Position numbers and translations under genes: made by a program
From: Entoloma clypeatum
Taxonomy: Eukaryota > Basidiomycota > Agaricomycetes > Agaricales > Entolomataceae
Assembly (NCBI GenBank): GCA_963565915.1
Contig: OY751494.1
Location: 3,410,001-3,474,000 of the forward strand
DNA length: 64,000 nucleotides
Reading direction: 5' to 3'
Shown here: positions 62,199 to 64,000 of the stretch, piece by piece
Position numbering within the stretch: the first letter of the stretch is position 1
Layout of the letters: every line of letters starts with the position of its first letter
Notes under the pieces: generated by a model
What the model saw: only the letters and a program-made list of their open reading frames with translations
Databases searched by the model: none
Told to the model about the DNA's origin: nothing

Positions 62199-64000
62199 AT
62201 GTCCCCGTCCATGTCCCCCGTCCATGGCCGCTCCCTCTCCCCAGACACCGTCAGCAAAAGGCTCAAGATCTCCCATGGCGACAACACAGAAGTCGGCCAC
62301 ACTGCCCATTTTTCCTCTGGTCTTTTCGATCACAATGTCACCTCAAAAATGCACGAAACATATGTGTCTAACGAACCATTCAAATACGCCATCGTTGAAA
62401 AATTGTTCCAAGACGACTTGCTCAAAAACGTAAAGGACGAGTGTTTGAGCGAACTAAATTTTACCGAAAAAGAGACCGACATCTACAAAGTGAGCGCCGC
62501 TCTCCTTCAGCTAATCTGAACCAACCTTGATGCATATACTTACATAGGTCAACCAAACGGGAGACCTCGCGTCGCTCAACTACCTTACTAATGCCCAAAT
62601 TTCCCTCCTTCCCAACCTACTGAATCTCCGTGATGCCCTCTACTCTCGCCAATTCCGCAAATTCCTGCAGACCGTCACCGGCTGCGGGCCTCTCTCGGGA
62701 AAAAAGCAGGACATGTCCGTCAATTCGTATACGAAGGGATGTCATCTCCTGAACCACGACGATGTCATCGGCACCCGACGCGTCTCTTACATCCTCTACA
62801 TGCCGATACCTCATTACACACTGTGGCAGAAAGACTGGGGCGGCGCACTCGAGCTCTATCCGACAAAGCGGAACCCTGACGGTGCGACGGAACCCGGATC
62901 AGTCCCCTTCAAGAGTATCCCCCCGACCTGGAATCAGTTTATTTTCTTCGAGGTCCAGCCCGGGAAAAGTTTCCACTCTGTCGAGGAGGTGGTTGTCGGC
63001 GGCGAAGGCGAGGATGGCAGGGAGCGTCTGAGTATAAGCGGGTGGTTCCATGCCGCTCAGGAGGGAGAAGAAGGCTATATGCCGGAGACCTCTCCAGTTG
63101 TCAAAAGCTCCCGGGAGCAGCTTGTTCGTACAAGGTTTTTTTTGCAAACCTCGCACCATCTGACTCTTGTTCCAGACATCTTCATCCACGATCTTCAACC
63201 CCTACCCTCCGCACGATTCCCTTCCATTGACGGATACCCCCCTTTCAGAAGACCACATCGGCTTCCTCTCTGAGTTCCTGAACCCCGTCTACCTACAACC
63301 ACGCACGATGGACGCCCTCTCGAGCCGCTTCGCCGAAGAGTCCTCCCTCGAGCTTCACTCTTTCCTGTCCAACAATCTCGCAGAGGCCCTGAAACCCCGG
63401 CTGCGCGCCACGGACTCTAATGACGGGCTGGACGAGACGCGTGCGGGGCATGTCCCTCCCCACTCTGCCGGCACTGGGGGCGCATGGACCATCAAAGGTC
63501 CTCCGCACAAATGGCGCTACTCCGTCCTCGCGCTTCCCCCAGAAGACGCCCCCGTCGTCGCCGTCATCCCTCGAGCTGCAGGTTCATTGGAGGAGATTAT
63601 GCGCAGTTTGCAGAACGAACTCTTTCCGAGCGCGGCGTTCCGCACATGGCTAGCAATCGTGACGCGCTTGCTGCCATTAAGTTACGCAGCGGAAGCGAGG
63701 CGGTTCCGGCCGGGGCTGGACTACACCCTCGCAACAAGCGATGAGGAAGATGTGAGGCTGGATGTAGTGCTTGGCCTGACGCCCGGCATCAAGGAGGACG
63801 ATGAAGATAGCCCCACTGGCCCTTTAAAGAGGTCGCGCAATTTGTCGAAAACTTTGCGTCCCGCGAGGGGTTGGCAAGCTGCCGAGTGGGGAGGTTGGGA
63901 GGTTCGTCACTTCTTCCCCATTTTTCTCTTTCTCAGGAATATTTGCCAGTGTTATATGGCTCCTCATAACGAGGAAGATGATCCAGCGATATATCGCTCA
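62199..64000 (+). CDS. TPA1/OFD1-type prolyl 3,4-dihydroxylase (partial, 3' end cut by window)
   Basis: Exons 62199-62489, 62548-63123, 63176-63901 and 63950 onward, running off the edge. The N-terminal 2-oxoglutarate/Fe(II) oxygenase domain has YTKGCHLLNHDDVIGTRR with the metal ligands His about 167 and Asp about 169, then PGKSFHSVEEV (third ligand His about 240) and RLSISGWFH (2-oxoglutarate-binding Arg about 257). The second, non-catalytic oxygenase-like domain begins near residue 300 (EFLNPVYLQPRTMDAL) and the final exon gives MAPHNEEDDPAIYRS. In this family the enzyme hydroxylates a proline of ribosomal protein uS12 and, in fission yeast, regulates sterol-responsive Sre1. Two nearby ATGs at the start are possible. 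Confidence 0.92.

Noticed and set aside
1..64000. tRNA or rRNA genes and bacterial-type operons
   Set aside because: No cloverleaf-like or rRNA segments noticed; the tRNA-like words found are primer sites of copia elements only.

Overview
The window looks like a chromosome arm segment of a mushroom-forming basidiomycete (Agaricomycete). The genes have many short GT-AG introns of about 48-60 bp. The resident proteins (THO complex subunit 3, OFD1/TPA1-type dioxygenase, Btz-domain protein, S28 carboxypeptidase, an HNH protein, a DUF6698-like protein) and the retrotransposon types are those of this group. I assign no species.

Bases 1 to about 45,400 are a nest of transposable elements with only gene debris between them. 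Names used below: G1 (1-3890), a 5'-cut Ty3/gypsy chromovirus whose reverse-transcriptase segment is inverted; G2 (6335-12520), a nearly intact gypsy chromovirus with 289-bp LTRs, a 5-bp target duplication and one nonsense codon; C1 (12918-17504), a Ty1/copia wreck whose 3' half is replaced by a broken Tc1/mariner element; C2a (19599-25372) and C2b (39217-44996, minus strand), two young copies of one copia family, C2b with an intact 1575-codon gag-pol; G3 (25753-45395), a gypsy element carrying an antisense Zn-finger-like gene, split twice by younger insertions (C3 in its protease region, C2b in its 3' LTR); C3 (27933-34674), a copia element with two identical 349-bp LTRs, an intact gag-pol and an extra upstream reading frame that begins inside its LTR. 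LTR divergence gives the order: G3 oldest, then G2, then C2a and C2b, and C3 youngest.

Bases 45,500-64,000 are gene-dense host DNA: an HNH-nuclease protein (-), a nucleoside-hydrolase fragment (+), an S28 serine carboxypeptidase (-, 14 exons), a large polytopic membrane protein (+), THO3/TEX1 (-, 8 exons), an epoxide-hydrolase-type alpha/beta hydrolase (-, 8 exons), a Btz-domain protein (+), a four-span membrane protein (+), and the start of a TPA1/OFD1 prolyl hydroxylase (+, runs off the right edge). Exon sets given for these genes keep the reading frame across every junction listed.

The most interesting signals are in the retroelements. (1) G2 and G3 each have a 10-11 nt match between the predicted mRNA 5' end, 32-33 nt from a TATA box, and the primer-binding position 2 nt after the 5' LTR. 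This is the layout of Tf1-type self-primed reverse transcription. (2) All four copia elements carry the same primer site, complementary to the anticodon loop of initiator tRNA-Met. (3) C2 and C3 have good splice signals that would remove the leader, including that primer site and, in C3, the extra frame, so one RNA pool could be translated for Gag-Pol and the other kept as genome or for the accessory protein. (4) G3 has a slippery A AAA AAT heptamer directly before the gag stop that leads into the pol frame, and an antisense gene where a chromodomain would be expected.
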